Positions 1 through 8,854 of a stretch of DNA of 64,000 nt are shown one piece after another. The notes beneath the pieces are model-generated. The model saw only the letters and a list, made by a program, of their open reading frames with translations. It ran no database searches and was not told the DNA's origin. How positions within the stretch are numbered: position 1 is the stretch's first letter; every line of letters begins with the position of its first letter. The stretch is from contig NZ_JBGFGL010000068.1 in assembly GCF_041224425.1 (NCBI RefSeq), positions 186,001 to 250,000 on the forward strand, in the 5' to 3' direction. Both the position numbers and the translations under genes were made by a program. This DNA comes from Psychroserpens sp041224425 (lineage in GTDB: Bacteria; Bacteroidota; Bacteroidia; Flavobacteriales; Flavobacteriaceae).

Positions 1-303
1 GATGAATGGGCTTTTAATGAAGGATGTTTGAGTATTCCAGATGTTAGGGAAGATGTGTTCAGGCAACCAAAAATTAAAATAGAATATCTCGATGAAAATT
101 TTAAGTCTCATACTGAAACTTTCGATGGACTTATAGCTAGAGTGATTCAACACGAGTATGATCATATTGAGGGCATTTTATTTACTGATAAACTGTCAAC
201 TTTCAAAAAACGTTTGATCAAAGGAAAACTTTCCAATATTTCAAAAGGAAAAATAAAAGTGGATTATCGCATGCGATTTCCAGCTCAAAAAAGAAAACGA
301 TAA
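1..303 (+). CDS. def: Peptide deformylase (C-terminal part)
   Basis: This enzyme removes the formyl group from the N-terminal methionine of new proteins. The frame is open from base 1, so the start lies outside the window and 100 residues are visible. Two of the three family motifs are present: EGCLS at visible residues 7-11, which supplies the metal-binding cysteine, and HEYDH at 51-55, with the two metal-binding histidines and the catalytic glutamate. The first motif (GxGLA) would lie upstream. The basic C-terminal tail is common in Bacteroidota deformylases. It is followed 15 bases later by the DUF5606 gene in the same direction, and they are probably cotranscribed. Identification is secure. 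Confidence 0.96.
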   Translation, partial: DEWAFNEGCLSIPDVREDVFRQPKIKIEYLDENFKSHTETFDGLIARVIQHEYDHIEGILFTDKLSTFKKRLIKGKLSNISKGKIKVDYRMRFPAQKRKR

Positions 304-318
304 TATATAGATTTACAT

Positions 319-759
319 ATGGCTAATACAACAATAGGTTTAGACAAAATTCTTTCCATTTCAGGAAAACCTGGTTTATATAAAGTGATTACCCAAACCA
401 GAACTGGTTTTATTGCAGAGTCATTAATTGACAAAAGAAAAGCTAATGTTAACATCCATAGTAATGTTAGTATTTTAAGTGAAATAGCAGTATATACCTT
501 AACGGAAGAATTGCCATTGAGAGATGTGCTAAATAAGATTAAAGAGAAAGAAAACAGTCAGCCAACATCTATAAGCCATAAAGATTCCAAAGATACCTTA
601 GAAGAATATTTCTTTGAGGTCTTACCAGATTATGATGAAGATCGTGTATATGCCAGTGATATCAAGAAAATCGTTCAGTGGTATAACTTACTTCAAAAAC
701 ACGATTTACTTGGTGCTCTTCAAGAAGATGAAAGTGCGTCTTCTGAGGAAGAGGAATAA
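319..759 (+). CDS. DUF5606 domain-containing protein
   Basis: A 146-residue cytosolic protein of unknown function. The N-terminal half (about residues 3-75) matches what I know of DUF5606, a small domain typical of Flavobacteriia and relatives, with its start of the form LDKILSISGKPGLY. The C-terminal third is acidic and ends in a run of glutamates. There is no signal peptide or membrane segment. It lies between def and mazG, an order I recall as common in flavobacteria, which suggests a housekeeping role. The function is unknown. Family assignment is from recognition of the sequence, not a search. Confidence 0.85.
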   Translation: MANTTIGLDKILSISGKPGLYKVITQTRTGFIAESLIDKRKANVNIHSNVSILSEIAVYTLTEELPLRDVLNKIKEKENSQPTSISHKDSKDTLEEYFFEVLPDYDEDRVYASDIKKIVQWYNLLQKHDLLGALQEDESASSEEEE

Positions 760-845
760 ACCGTTGAAACATTGTTCATATAAAGTCTATTTTAAAACAG
801 ATTAAATTTTTTAATCGTTGTACTTTTAGACTTTAAAATTTGAAC

Positions 846-1619
846 ATGACTGATAAATCTGACCAGCTTAATGCTTTTGAGCGTTTGCTAATTATCATGG
901 ACGAACTTCGAGAACAGTGTCCGTGGGACAAAAAGCAAACCATTCAAACCCTTCGACATCTTACGATTGAAGAAGTCTATGAACTTGGTGATGCCATTCT
1001 CGATAATGATTTGGAAGAAGTCAAGAAGGAACTCGGTGATGTATTACTTCATATTGTATTCTATTCCAAAATTGCAAGTGAAACCAATAATTTCGATATC
1101 GCTGATGTTTGCCATACCATTTGTGATAAATTGATAGAAAGGCATCCTCACATTTATGCTGATGTAAAGGTTGAAAATGAAGAGGACGTCAAGAAAAATT
1201 GGGAACAATTAAAACTGAAAGAAGGCAAGAAAAGTGTATTGGAAGGCGTTCCCAAAAGTTTACCAGCTATGGTAAAAGCTAATAGGATACAGGATAAAGT
1301 TGCAGGTGTAGGATTTGATTGGGAAGAACCACATCAGGTTTTTGAAAAAGTGAAAGAAGAGTTGAACGAACTCCAGGAAGAGGTCAATGCTAACAATAAA
1401 TCTAAAATCGAAAGTGAGTTTGGAGATGTTCTGTTTTCAATGATTAACTATGCTCGCTTTTTAAAGATTGATCCAGAAAGTGCATTGGAACGTACCAATA
1501 AAAAATTCATCAAACGCTTTCAATATTTAGAGGAAAAGTCGAAGGCCATTCAAAAACCGCTATCAGATATGTCCTTATCAGAAATGGATGTTTATTGGGA
1601 AGAAGCAAAAAAAATATAA
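846..1619 (+). CDS. mazG: Nucleoside triphosphate pyrophosphohydrolase MazG
   Basis: A 257-residue house-cleaning enzyme that hydrolyses nucleoside triphosphates to monophosphates and pyrophosphate. Two MazG-type helical domains are visible. The first has CPWDKKQT, a metal-binding EEVYELGDAI segment and KKELGDVLLH. The second has the pattern EELNELQEEV followed by ESEFGDVLFS. The length fits the two-domain family. A TTG six bases upstream (840) would add two residues (M-N), but the ATG at 846 is preferred. It ends 197 bases before the convergent yebC, with a strong shared terminator hairpin between them. Confidence 0.93.
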   Translation: MTDKSDQLNAFERLLIIMDELREQCPWDKKQTIQTLRHLTIEEVYELGDAILDNDLEEVKKELGDVLLHIVFYSKIASETNNFDIADVCHTICDKLIERHPHIYADVKVENEEDVKKNWEQLKLKEGKKSVLEGVPKSLPAMVKANRIQDKVAGVGFDWEEPHQVFEKVKEELNELQEEVNANNKSKIESEFGDVLFSMINYARFLKIDPESALERTNKKFIKRFQYLEEKSKAIQKPLSDMSLSEMDVYWEEAKKI

Positions 1620-1770
1620 TTTTTTCCAACTCTCGTAATCCAAATCAAAAAAGTGACCGTATATAATATAGATAGAAACTTATGGATAAGTTTCATTATC
1701 ATAAGTAGGTAGTCTTAATTATATAGTTAAGCGGATATGATTAAGATATAAATTTAGTTTAGTTAGGGGT

Positions 1771-1802
1771 AAAATCCTGTCTGTAGTTTCAGACAGGATT
1801 TT
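1771..1802. terminator. Bidirectional intrinsic terminator between mazG and yebC
   Basis: A perfect 13-bp stem (arms 1771-1783 and 1790-1802, sequence AAAATCCTGTCTG and its complement) with a 6-base loop. It is flanked by A-rich sequence on the left and T-rich sequence on the right, so it can end transcription from both convergent genes. Confidence 0.85.
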
Positions 1803-1816
1803 ATTTATTTAAGAAG

Positions 1817-2566
1817 TTATTCGTCTGTAGTTTCCTCCATGGTGTGATAGACGTTCTGTACATCATCATCTTCTTCAAGTTTTTCCAGTAATTTTTCAAC
1901 ATCTTCAGCTTGTTCTGGAGTTAACTTTTTGGTCACTTGCGGAATGCGTTCAAATCCAGATGATATGATTTCAATGTTATGTTCTTCAAGGTAAGATTGA
2001 ATGTTTCCAAAACTTTCAAAAGGCGCATAGATCATAACACTAGACACTTCGTTTCCATCCTCATCCTCATCGGTATCTTCAAAAATTTCTTCCACACCAT
2101 AGTCGATAAGTTCCAATTCTAATTCTTCCAAATCTAAATCCTCTCCCTTGATCTTAAAGTTGCAAGTATGATCAAACATAAAAACTACAGATCCTGAGGT
2201 CCCTAAACTGCCATCACATTTATTGAAATAAGAACGTACATTGGCTACGGTACGAGTGTTATTATCTGTAGCAGTTTCAATAAGAATGGCAATGCCATGT
2301 TGCGCATAACCTTCAAATAACACCTCTTTATAATCACCTTGACTTTTATCGGAAGCACGTTTTATGGCACGCTCGATATTGTCTTTAGGCATGTTAACAG
2401 ATTTCGCGTTTTGAATAACTGCACGCAATCTTGAATTTGAATCGGGATCTGGTCCACCTTCCTTTACAGCCATCACAATATCTTTACCTATACGCGTAAA
2501 GGCTTTGCTCATAGCTGACCAACGTTTCATTTTTCTTGCTTTTCTAAATTCAAAAGCTCTTCCCAT
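1817..2566 (-). CDS. YebC/PmpR family DNA-binding or translation factor
   Basis: A 249-residue cytosolic protein. The N-terminus (MGRAFEFRKARKMKRW) and the segment KAVNMP-like/PKDNIERAIKRA are classic for the YebC/PmpR family, which has three domains. The C-terminal third is very acidic. Family members have been described as transcriptional regulators and, more recently, as factors that help ribosomes through difficult peptides; the sequence does not tell which applies here. The gene stands alone on the minus strand and converges on mazG across a strong terminator. Family assignment is secure. Confidence 0.95.
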   Translation of the reverse strand: MGRAFEFRKARKMKRWSAMSKAFTRIGKDIVMAVKEGGPDPDSNSRLRAVIQNAKSVNMPKDNIERAIKRASDKSQGDYKEVLFEGYAQHGIAILIETATDNNTRTVANVRSYFNKCDGSLGTSGSVVFMFDHTCNFKIKGEDLDLEELELELIDYGVEEIFEDTDEDEDGNEVSSVMIYAPFESFGNIQSYLEEHNIEIISSGFERIPQVTKKLTPEQAEDVEKLLEKLEEDDDVQNVYHTMEETTDE

Positions 2567-2670
2567 TTTGATGTAGTTTTAGGTATTTTAATGACGCCAA
2601 AAATATTGAAATTTAATTGAAATCCCAATATAGAATAAACAAGGCGGCATGAATTAAGTTTGAAAGAATT

Positions 2671-2961
2671 TTAGTCTTGGACTTCCACTATGGCTTCGAT
2701 AGCTTCAGCCAATTTAAAATCTTTTTCTGTCACGCCATTGGCATCATGAGTTGATAAGGAAATTTTTAAAACATTATAAACATTTGTCCAGTTTGGGTGA
2801 TGGTTCAAAGCTTCGCACTCAAATGCAATTCGACTCATGGCACTAAAACAATCCTTGAAGTTGTCAAATTCAAATTCGGCATGAATGGCATTGTCATAAT
2901 ATTCCCAGTCTGGGAAATGCAATATTTTTTTCTCGATAAGGTCGTCAGAAAGTAATCCCAT
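2671..2961 (-). CDS. 4a-hydroxytetrahydrobiopterin dehydratase (pterin carbinolamine dehydratase)
   Basis: A 96-residue enzyme that dehydrates the carbinolamine formed when tetrahydropterin-dependent aromatic amino-acid hydroxylases act, so recycling the cofactor. The family motif is visible as EALNHHPNW (about residues 48-56) followed by a second histidine in LSTHDANGVTEKDF (about residue 71). The length is normal for the family. No hydroxylase gene is present in the window, so its partner must be elsewhere, or the protein serves molybdopterin or another pterin role, as has been suggested for relatives. Confidence 0.93.
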   Translation of the reverse strand: MGLLSDDLIEKKILHFPDWEYYDNAIHAEFEFDNFKDCFSAMSRIAFECEALNHHPNWTNVYNVLKISLSTHDANGVTEKDFKLAEAIEAIVEVQD

Positions 2962-3052
2962 AATGTATTTGTTTGTATTAAATGTATTAAAAATTAAGCA
3001 AAAGAAAGTGTAGGAAACAATAAAAAATATATTGAATTTAATGCTTAAGAAC

Positions 3053-3886
3053 TTATTTTTTTAAATCTTCCAAAACCTCTTCACTAGTGACTTGAAGGTG
3101 TTTTGGTAACTTGTTGAATTTTGGCAAAACAGCTAAATACCGATCTTCATTGGTAGTGTAAACCCGCTTGTAAACAACACCGTTTTTTTCGCTTATCTTA
3201 CTGATAATGTTCTTCATATACTCATCATGATGCACTAAATCGATACTTCCCAAATGAAAAATCCCACATTTATTTCTGTTGATCATGTAGTGGATTTGTT
3301 GGGTCACTTTGGTATCTGTGGTTACATTCATAATGATGTTAGGAAAAACCTCAATGGCTGTTTTTTCATTGAGGTGCTGTTTGATTTCTTTTAGCCTTGG
3401 CGATTGGGAACCTAAAACCATAGGTAAGCGAACAATGGCTACTTTCTTTTTAGGAAGACGTAACAGCATGTTTTCAATTTTGATCTTAAAATGCCCATAG
3501 ATGCTACTGCTCAATGTTTTGTCCATTTCATAGCTTGGATATTTACTATACGCATCAAAAACATTAGCAGATGAGAGAAATATAATTTTACAGTCATTGC
3601 TGATGAGGTATTCTGAAATGTGCTGATGAGCAATGGTCTGCGCATTGAAATCTCCACGAAGCGCAGAAATTATTATGGTAGGCTTAGTGGCTTGCAAAAT
3701 TTCGTAAACATCATCTTCTTCCACATTATAAGGAAAGAAATGCTGGTTGTCAACAAACATCTTTTTGGGAATACGGTACGTCCCAAAGGTTTTAAAATAG
3801 GGACACAGCTCTTTGTAAAGGGCATTGCCAATAAAACCACTGGCACCTAAGATTAAAATTCGATGTTTGTTTTCTATCCTCTTCAT
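3053..3886 (-). CDS. NAD(P)-dependent sugar-nucleotide reductase-like SDR
   Basis: A 277-residue extended short-chain dehydrogenase/reductase. The dinucleotide-binding motif GASGFIG is at residues 14-20, and a YGHFKIK segment near residue 130 supplies the catalytic Tyr-x3-Lys pair (Y-G-H-F-K). It resembles dTDP-4-dehydrorhamnose reductases (RmlD type), but no rml or other sugar-nucleotide genes are nearby, so the substrate is unknown. It lies 24 bases downstream of gcvT on the same strand and could be cotranscribed with it. Confidence 0.8.
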   Translation of the reverse strand: MKRIENKHRILILGASGFIGNALYKELCPYFKTFGTYRIPKKMFVDNQHFFPYNVEEDDVYEILQATKPTIIISALRGDFNAQTIAHQHISEYLISNDCKIIFLSSANVFDAYSKYPSYEMDKTLSSSIYGHFKIKIENMLLRLPKKKVAIVRLPMVLGSQSPRLKEIKQHLNEKTAIEVFPNIIMNVTTDTKVTQQIHYMINRNKCGIFHLGSIDLVHHDEYMKNIISKISEKNGVVYKRVYTTNEDRYLAVLPKFNKLPKHLQVTSEEVLEDLKK

Positions 3887-3910
3887 AAATCGTTCAACAT
3901 TTGCAGCGAG

Positions 3911-4993
3911 CTACCCTTTGTAGAATGGTAGTTTGACTACAGTGGCAGGAATGGCTTTTTTTCTAACCTGAATAAATATTTTACTCCCAAAATCAGAAAA
4001 TATTGGCGATACATAGCCAAGTCCGATACCCTTTTTAAGAGAAGGCGACATGGTTCCAGAAGTGACTTTACCGATTTGTTTTCCGTGGGAATCTACAATA
4101 TCATAACCGCGTCTTGGTATGCCTTTTTCATCCAATTCAAAAGCTACTAACTTACGCTTAAGAATATGTTTTTTCTGTTCTGAAAGATTAGTGGAATTGG
4201 TAAAATCTTTAGTGAATTTTACAATCCAACCCAATCCAGCTTCAAAAGGAGAAGTCGTATCATCTATATCATTTCCATATAAGCTGTAACCCATTTCCAA
4301 GCGAAGCGTATCCCTTGCAGCTAAACCTATTGGTTTAATTCCGTAAGGCTTGCCAGCTTCCATGACTTTGTCCCAAATTTGTTTGACCTCAGAATTTTTG
4401 CAATAGATTTCAAATCCGCCACTTCCTGTATATCCCGTAGCCGAAATAATAACGTGTTCAATTCCAGCAAAATCGCCTACTATGAAATTATAAAAACCTA
4501 TTTGGTACAAATCATGCGATGATAAAATTTGCATGGCTTCAACAGCTTTGGGACCTTGAATGGCCAACAGCGAGTAATCTTCACTCAAATCACGTAATTC
4601 GGCACCTACATCATTTTTGGAGACAATCCAATTCCAATCTTTTTCAATATTACTAGCATTAACAACCAATAAATACGTTTCTTCCTTGACACGGTATACG
4701 ATCAGATCATCAACAATTCCTCCAGTTTCATTAGGAATACAGCTGTATTGTGCTTTTCCTACAGTTAGTTTTGAAGCGTCATTACTGGTAATTTTTTGAA
4801 CCAATTCCAGCGCATGAGGTCCTTCGATTAAAAACTCGCCCATATGTGAAACATCAAACACACCAACGGCATTTCTAACAGTTTCATGTTCTATGTTAAC
4901 ACCTTCATATTGAACAGGCATATTGTATCCTGCAAATGGTACCATTTTAGCGCCTAAGGCGATGTGAGTATCAGTTAAAGCTGTATTTTTCAT
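3911..4993 (-). CDS. gcvT: Aminomethyltransferase (glycine cleavage T protein)
   Basis: The T protein of the glycine cleavage system transfers the methylene carbon from the aminomethyl-lipoyl H protein to tetrahydrofolate and releases ammonia. The protein is 360 residues from the start chosen here, normal for GcvT. Visible features are HxALGAKMVPFAGYNMPVQY at the N-terminus, VGVFDVSHMGEF with the folate-binding region, and GLAARDTLRLEMGYSLYG. A longer frame opens at 5047, but that ATG falls inside a promoter -7 element (5045-5052) and the extra 18 residues are not family-like, so 4993 is the start. The lipoamide dehydrogenase partner is at 30.7 kb; GcvP and GcvH are not in the window. Confidence 0.95.
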   Translation of the reverse strand: MKNTALTDTHIALGAKMVPFAGYNMPVQYEGVNIEHETVRNAVGVFDVSHMGEFLIEGPHALELVQKITSNDASKLTVGKAQYSCIPNETGGIVDDLIVYRVKEETYLLVVNASNIEKDWNWIVSKNDVGAELRDLSEDYSLLAIQGPKAVEAMQILSSHDLYQIGFYNFIVGDFAGIEHVIISATGYTGSGGFEIYCKNSEVKQIWDKVMEAGKPYGIKPIGLAARDTLRLEMGYSLYGNDIDDTTSPFEAGLGWIVKFTKDFTNSTNLSEQKKHILKRKLVAFELDEKGIPRRGYDIVDSHGKQIGKVTSGTMSPSLKKGIGLGYVSPIFSDFGSKIFIQVRKKAIPATVVKLPFYKG

Positions 4994-5044
4994 TCGTTTC
5001 GAGTTAATCTTTAGTACTGTAGATTCTATTTTAGAATATGTGCA

Positions 5045-5052
5045 CAAATGTA
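5045..5052 (-). promoter_or_regulatory. Promoter -7 element for gcvT
   Basis: On the minus strand the bases read TACATTTG, an exact match to the Bacteroidota -7 consensus TANNTTTG. Transcription would begin near 5040, giving a leader of about 45 bases before the ATG at 4993. The -33 element is not clear. Confidence 0.45.
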
Positions 5053-5158
5053 TCGAAAAATATCTGTTTAGCCGTATAGTTTTGCTATAGCTTACTTGAA
5101 AGTTTTAAGGTATTTATACAATTTTAAGTCAAGGTATATTTACCAACGAAAAATAGGA

Positions 5159-5587
5159 TTATGCTTTGATAATATCTTCAAAATCGTTGTAAAAATTTTC
5201 AAAGATGTCCATTTTCGTATTGAAGAAAACCATGACATCCTGCCAAGTGTTTTTATTGTGAATGGAAACCTTTTGCTCTAATGGAATATATATTCTCGAA
5301 ACCTCTTTTCCGTTAGGTAAAATGTACTCTTCTTCAAAAATAGCCTCAGGTAAATAATCTGTTTGAAGTATCTTTTTTAGGCTGAGCAATTTTTCCCAAG
5401 TATTGATTCGGGTTTCCAAATCATCTTCAAGGTCTAAGGCTATTAAAGCCGATTTGGTATCGAAATGGAATTTAAAAGAAACGCCTTTGATTTTTGTGTT
5501 GTATAGGATCCATTTCCGTGGAAATGATTTTCCGAAGCTAATCCAGAACTGTTCACGTAATAATCGAGATTCTTCTTTACTGAACAT
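5159..5587 (-). CDS. DUF4268 domain-containing protein
   Basis: A 142-residue soluble protein that I recognise as DUF4268. The FYxxxFGKxxP-like N-terminus and the segment KWILYNTKIKGVSFKFHFD followed by an amphipathic helix and W-x-KLLSLKKILQ are typical. The function is unknown. DUF4268 domains also occur attached to restriction or nuclease-like proteins, but this stand-alone form has no such partner. It is the third gene of a tight minus-strand run: methyltransferase, ZIP transporter (2-base gap), DUF4268. Confidence 0.8.
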   Translation of the reverse strand: MFSKEESRLLREQFWISFGKSFPRKWILYNTKIKGVSFKFHFDTKSALIALDLEDDLETRINTWEKLLSLKKILQTDYLPEAIFEEEYILPNGKEVSRIYIPLEQKVSIHNKNTWQDVMVFFNTKMDIFENFYNDFEDIIKA

Positions 5588-5589
5588 AA

Positions 5590-6264
5590 TTAAAACATAA
5601 AAGCAATTCCGACACCAAGAATAATTGCTATGAGTTTTGATAAATTGAACTTATGACCTTCGCCAGTTTCAAAAAGGATCGTTGTAGAAATATGGAAGAA
5701 AATTCCAATAACAATAGCATTGATATACGGAACATATTGCAACAGAATGTCGATTTCATTGGAAATGAAAGTTCCCAATGGAGTCATAATGCCAAATACG
5801 ATTAGAAATAAAGCGACTTGAACTTTTGAATAGTTTGACTGGAATAAAAACAATCCTAATAAGGTGGCTATCGGAATTTTATGGATTAAGACACCATAGA
5901 CCATGTCGTTGTGTTGATGTATTGGAAACCCTTCCAAAAAGCTATGCAGACATAAACTGATGAACAGTAACCAAGGAAAGGTAGTCGCTTCCTTGTGAAG
6001 ATGGATATGACCATGTTCAGCACCTTTGGAAAAAAACTCCAAAACAATTTGCAATAAAATTCCAGACATGATAAGTAATCCAGTAACTTTGGTGTTAACT
6101 TCATGATATACCTCTGGAAGCAAATCGAAAAGCGTTAAGGCCATTAAAAAAGCACCACTAAACGCTAGTAATAGTTTGGTGTTTAAACTTTTGCTGTTCT
6201 TTGAAAAACGCGCAATAATCAAACCTAAAACAACAGCGTATATGGGAAATAGGAATTTGTTCAT
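5590..6264 (-). CDS. ZIP family divalent metal transporter
   Basis: A 224-residue inner-membrane protein with about seven or eight hydrophobic segments. It probably imports zinc or a related divalent metal. The fourth and fifth membrane segments carry the metal-site signatures HSFLEGFP and HKIPI, which are hallmarks of ZIP/ZupT proteins, and a histidine-rich loop (HGHIHLH) precedes them. The length is slightly short for the family but all core segments are present. It sits between a methyltransferase and DUF4268 in a close-packed operon; the context does not indicate the metal. Confidence 0.88.
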   Translation of the reverse strand: MNKFLFPIYAVVLGLIIARFSKNSKSLNTKLLLAFSGAFLMALTLFDLLPEVYHEVNTKVTGLLIMSGILLQIVLEFFSKGAEHGHIHLHKEATTFPWLLFISLCLHSFLEGFPIHQHNDMVYGVLIHKIPIATLLGLFLFQSNYSKVQVALFLIVFGIMTPLGTFISNEIDILLQYVPYINAIVIGIFFHISTTILFETGEGHKFNLSKLIAIILGVGIAFMF

Positions 6265-6277
6265 GTTTGCTTTTTTC

Positions 6278-7009
6278 TTATTTGAAAATCATAACCAACC
6301 GTTCAGAAGTCTTTCTGTAGAATTTATTCAATTTATAATCGCCAAAAACATCCAGTAAATGCACACCTGCAGCTTCAAAAAGATTTTCAAAATCATTTAA
6401 AGTCAAGGCTTTTACACGTTCCTTAAATTCGAAAGATTCGTTTTCATAAGTAAAATTAATTGTTTTGATAATATATCCATCAACCAATTCGCGTTTTTGA
6501 TGAAATGTGATATCTTCAATGGTTTTAGTGTCTTCAGACACCAGATTTTCAATAACAAACTCAGTATTCATGAAATCGATTACCGCAAATCCAGACTCAT
6601 TAAGGTTTGATTTAATTGCTTTAATGGTTTGCAGGTTGTCTTCGTCATTTTCGAAGTAACCAAAACTAGTGAACAAGTTAAAAACGGCATCAAAAGTCGT
6701 TCCCATAGGTTTGCACATGTCATGTACTTTAAAATGTAAGTTGTCGTTTTCAAACTGCTTAGCATAGGCGATGCTGTTTTCTGAAAGATCAGCACCTGTA
6801 ACATCATAGCCTAATGAATTCAAATACACAGAATGCCTGCCTTTTCCACAAGCCAAATCTAAAACCTTTCCGCCTTCAGGAAGATTGAGATAAGAAGTAA
6901 GGTTGTCCATGAACAATTGCGCTTCAGAATGATCCCTATCCTTGTAGAGAATGTGATAAAAAGGTGTGTCAAACCAGGAAGCGTACCATTGTTTAGTGTC
7001 TTTACTCAT
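6278..7009 (-). CDS. Class I SAM-dependent methyltransferase
   Basis: A 243-residue soluble methyltransferase. The SAM-binding motif I is VLDLACGKGRHS, followed by DVTGADLSENSI (motif II) and an FDAVFNLFTSFGYF segment (motif IV). The tail includes a FEAAGVHLLDVFGDY motif seen in small-molecule methyltransferases of this group. The substrate is unknown. An upstream in-frame ATG at 7015 would add two residues; the second ATG is preferred but the choice is uncertain. It is the first gene of a three-gene minus-strand operon and is divergent from the rRNA methyltransferase at 7100. Confidence 0.85.
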   Translation of the reverse strand: MSKDTKQWYASWFDTPFYHILYKDRDHSEAQLFMDNLTSYLNLPEGGKVLDLACGKGRHSVYLNSLGYDVTGADLSENSIAYAKQFENDNLHFKVHDMCKPMGTTFDAVFNLFTSFGYFENDEDNLQTIKAIKSNLNESGFAVIDFMNTEFVIENLVSEDTKTIEDITFHQKRELVDGYIIKTINFTYENESFEFKERVKALTLNDFENLFEAAGVHLLDVFGDYKLNKFYRKTSERLVMIFK

Positions 7010-7071
7010 ATACATTTTTCTACGAAAGTAGAAACCATATTTAAATGTTCAACTAAGCCACAAAAATACTT

Positions 7072-7079
7072 TATTTTTG
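7072..7079 (+). promoter_or_regulatory. Promoter -7 element for the THUMP methyltransferase
   Basis: TATTTTTG matches TANNTTTG exactly and lies 20 bases before the start codon at 7100. The -33 element is weak. Confidence 0.4.
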
Positions 7080-7099
7080 TTACCAATTAGTCTTAAGAT

Positions 7100-8266
7100 A
7101 TGGATAATAATTATAGAATGGTAGCCAAAACCTTATATGGTTTTGAAGATTTGTTAGAAAGGGAACTTATTCAGCTTGGTGCTATGCACGTAAAAAAGGG
7201 GATAAGAAATGTGAGTTTTGTGGGTGACAAAGGTTTTATGTACAAAGCAAATTTAGGGCTTCGTACTGCTATCAAAATTTTAAAGCCAATTCATAGTTTT
7301 AGGGTTAGAAATGAAAAAGATCTTTACAAACATATTTATGATATGGATTGGGATCAGTACTTAAAACCTTCTGGAAGTTTGGCGGTTGATGCGACCGTTA
7401 ATTCAAAAGTATTTGCGCATTCATTATATATTGCCCAAAAGACCAAAGATGCCATAGTTGATAAATTTAGGGATGATCATGGGCAACGACCTAATGTAGA
7501 TTTAAAGTTTCCAGATATTAAAATCCATGTACATATCGATAGAAACCAATGCGATGTGTCTTTGGATTCTTCAGGTGAATCATTACACAAAAGAGGCTAT
7601 AAGACGGCTACTAACATAGCACCAATTAATGAAGTTCTTGCTGCAGGTTTAGTGATGCTTTCAGGTTGGGATGGTCAAACTGATTTTATGGATCCCATGT
7701 GTGGTAGCGGAACCATTTTAGTGGAAGCAGCCATGATTGCCTGTAACATTCCTCCAAACTTGATGCGAAAGGAATTTGCTTTTGAACGCTGGCAAGATTG
7801 GGATGTTGATTTATTTGAAACGATTGAAGAATCGCTCTTGAAAAAAACACGGGATTTCCACCATAAAATGATTGGTTATGACAAGTCGCCAAGTGCCATA
7901 TCGAAAGCCAAAGCCAATATTAAGAATGCCCATTTAGAGGAATTCATCCACGTTCAACATGAAGACTTTTTCAAAACGCAGAAAGCAGGAGAGAATAAGC
8001 TGCACATGCTTTTCAATCCACCTTATGGTGAACGATTGGATATTGAAATGGAAACATTTTATAAAACGTTGGGAGATACACTTAAACATGGTTACCCTGG
8101 AACCGATGCTTGGTTTATTACGTCTAATTTGGAAGCGTTAAAGCATGTTGGTTTACGAACTTCAAAAAAAATAAAGCTATTCAATGCTAAGCTTGAATCC
8201 CGTTTGGTGAAATACGTCATGTATGAAGGTAGCAAAAAAGCGAGTAAACAAAACTTAGAAGATTAA
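7100..8266 (+). CDS. THUMP-domain class I RNA methyltransferase (RlmL-like, N2-guanine)
   Basis: A 388-residue enzyme likely to methylate a guanine (N2) of 23S rRNA. The N-terminal third (about residues 1-165) is a ferredoxin-like plus THUMP RNA-binding region with the KPIHSFRVRNEKDLYKHIY segment. The catalytic domain follows with DPMCGSGTILVEAAMIA (SAM motif I) and the target-base motif NPPYGERL. It is like the N-terminal half of E. coli RlmL or B. subtilis YpsC, without the RlmK half. The exact site is inferred. Its stop shares the bases TTAA (8263-8266) with the stop of the convergent DinB-like gene. Confidence 0.9.
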   Translation: MDNNYRMVAKTLYGFEDLLERELIQLGAMHVKKGIRNVSFVGDKGFMYKANLGLRTAIKILKPIHSFRVRNEKDLYKHIYDMDWDQYLKPSGSLAVDATVNSKVFAHSLYIAQKTKDAIVDKFRDDHGQRPNVDLKFPDIKIHVHIDRNQCDVSLDSSGESLHKRGYKTATNIAPINEVLAAGLVMLSGWDGQTDFMDPMCGSGTILVEAAMIACNIPPNLMRKEFAFERWQDWDVDLFETIEESLLKKTRDFHHKMIGYDKSPSAISKAKANIKNAHLEEFIHVQHEDFFKTQKAGENKLHMLFNPPYGERLDIEMETFYKTLGDTLKHGYPGTDAWFITSNLEALKHVGLRTSKKIKLFNAKLESRLVKYVMYEGSKKASKQNLED

Positions 8267-8787
8267 TAATTATCCTCTAATGTTTTTGTGTGATGCTCTA
8301 TATGATGGGCTGTCCACATAAGAATTTCACGAATTGGCATTTTACCCATCAAAGGATGTGGGAGTATCAAGGAATCCAGGTTTTTATCAGAGATTTTTTT
8401 CGTCTTATACTGTAATTTTTTTGCTTCAACCTGTAATCGATCCATGAGGTATTGCTTTTCGGATAGAGGAGGAACCTTCATGTTTTGTGACGGACCAAAA
8501 GTTGTGCCAGCAGCTTTTTTTAAACGTTCTTGATAGCGCTGAACAACCTTATCATAATTGCGTACATCTCGATTGGCTTTACCAAACTTAAATCGCAACA
8601 CAATTTTAGGCATGCTTAGCGCATTATTAAGAGGAACGATGCTTTGCAGAAGATGTAAAGCATGTTGTCCAGTCGTCCATTTACCTTCAGGACCTTCTGT
8701 CCATTTGTCATTGTCTTGATTGGAAAACCAAAGAAGTAAGGCGTTGTTTTTTTCCTCTATCAAGTCAGCTATGGCTTCTTTATCCAT
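8263..8787 (-). CDS. DinB-like superfamily protein
   Basis: A 174-residue four-helix protein of the DinB/YfiT-like metal-binding superfamily. A histidine in GQHALHLLQ (about residue 44) and the C-terminal pair in WTAHHIEHH (about residues 162-166) form the expected metal triad. Members act as thiol-dependent S-transferases or have unknown roles. There is no signal peptide. It converges on the THUMP methyltransferase, and their stop codons overlap by four bases. Confidence 0.8.
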   Translation of the reverse strand: MDKEAIADLIEEKNNALLLWFSNQDNDKWTEGPEGKWTTGQHALHLLQSIVPLNNALSMPKIVLRFKFGKANRDVRNYDKVVQRYQERLKKAAGTTFGPSQNMKVPPLSEKQYLMDRLQVEAKKLQYKTKKISDKNLDSLILPHPLMGKMPIREILMWTAHHIEHHTKTLEDNY

Positions 8788-8854
8788 CTTATGCTTGTGT
8801 TATTAATGTAGAGGAAAAGGTATAAAATAAAAGTGAAATAATTCAGAAAAAAAA

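Noticed and set aside
614..805. A 63-residue frame overlapping the end of the DUF5606 gene
   Set aside because: It is an out-of-frame shadow with no family-like features; the DUF5606 frame is the real one.
4994..5158. Possible glycine riboswitch before gcvT
   Set aside because: The spacer has no paired conserved G/A-rich core of that class, and a simple -7 promoter close to the start explains it.
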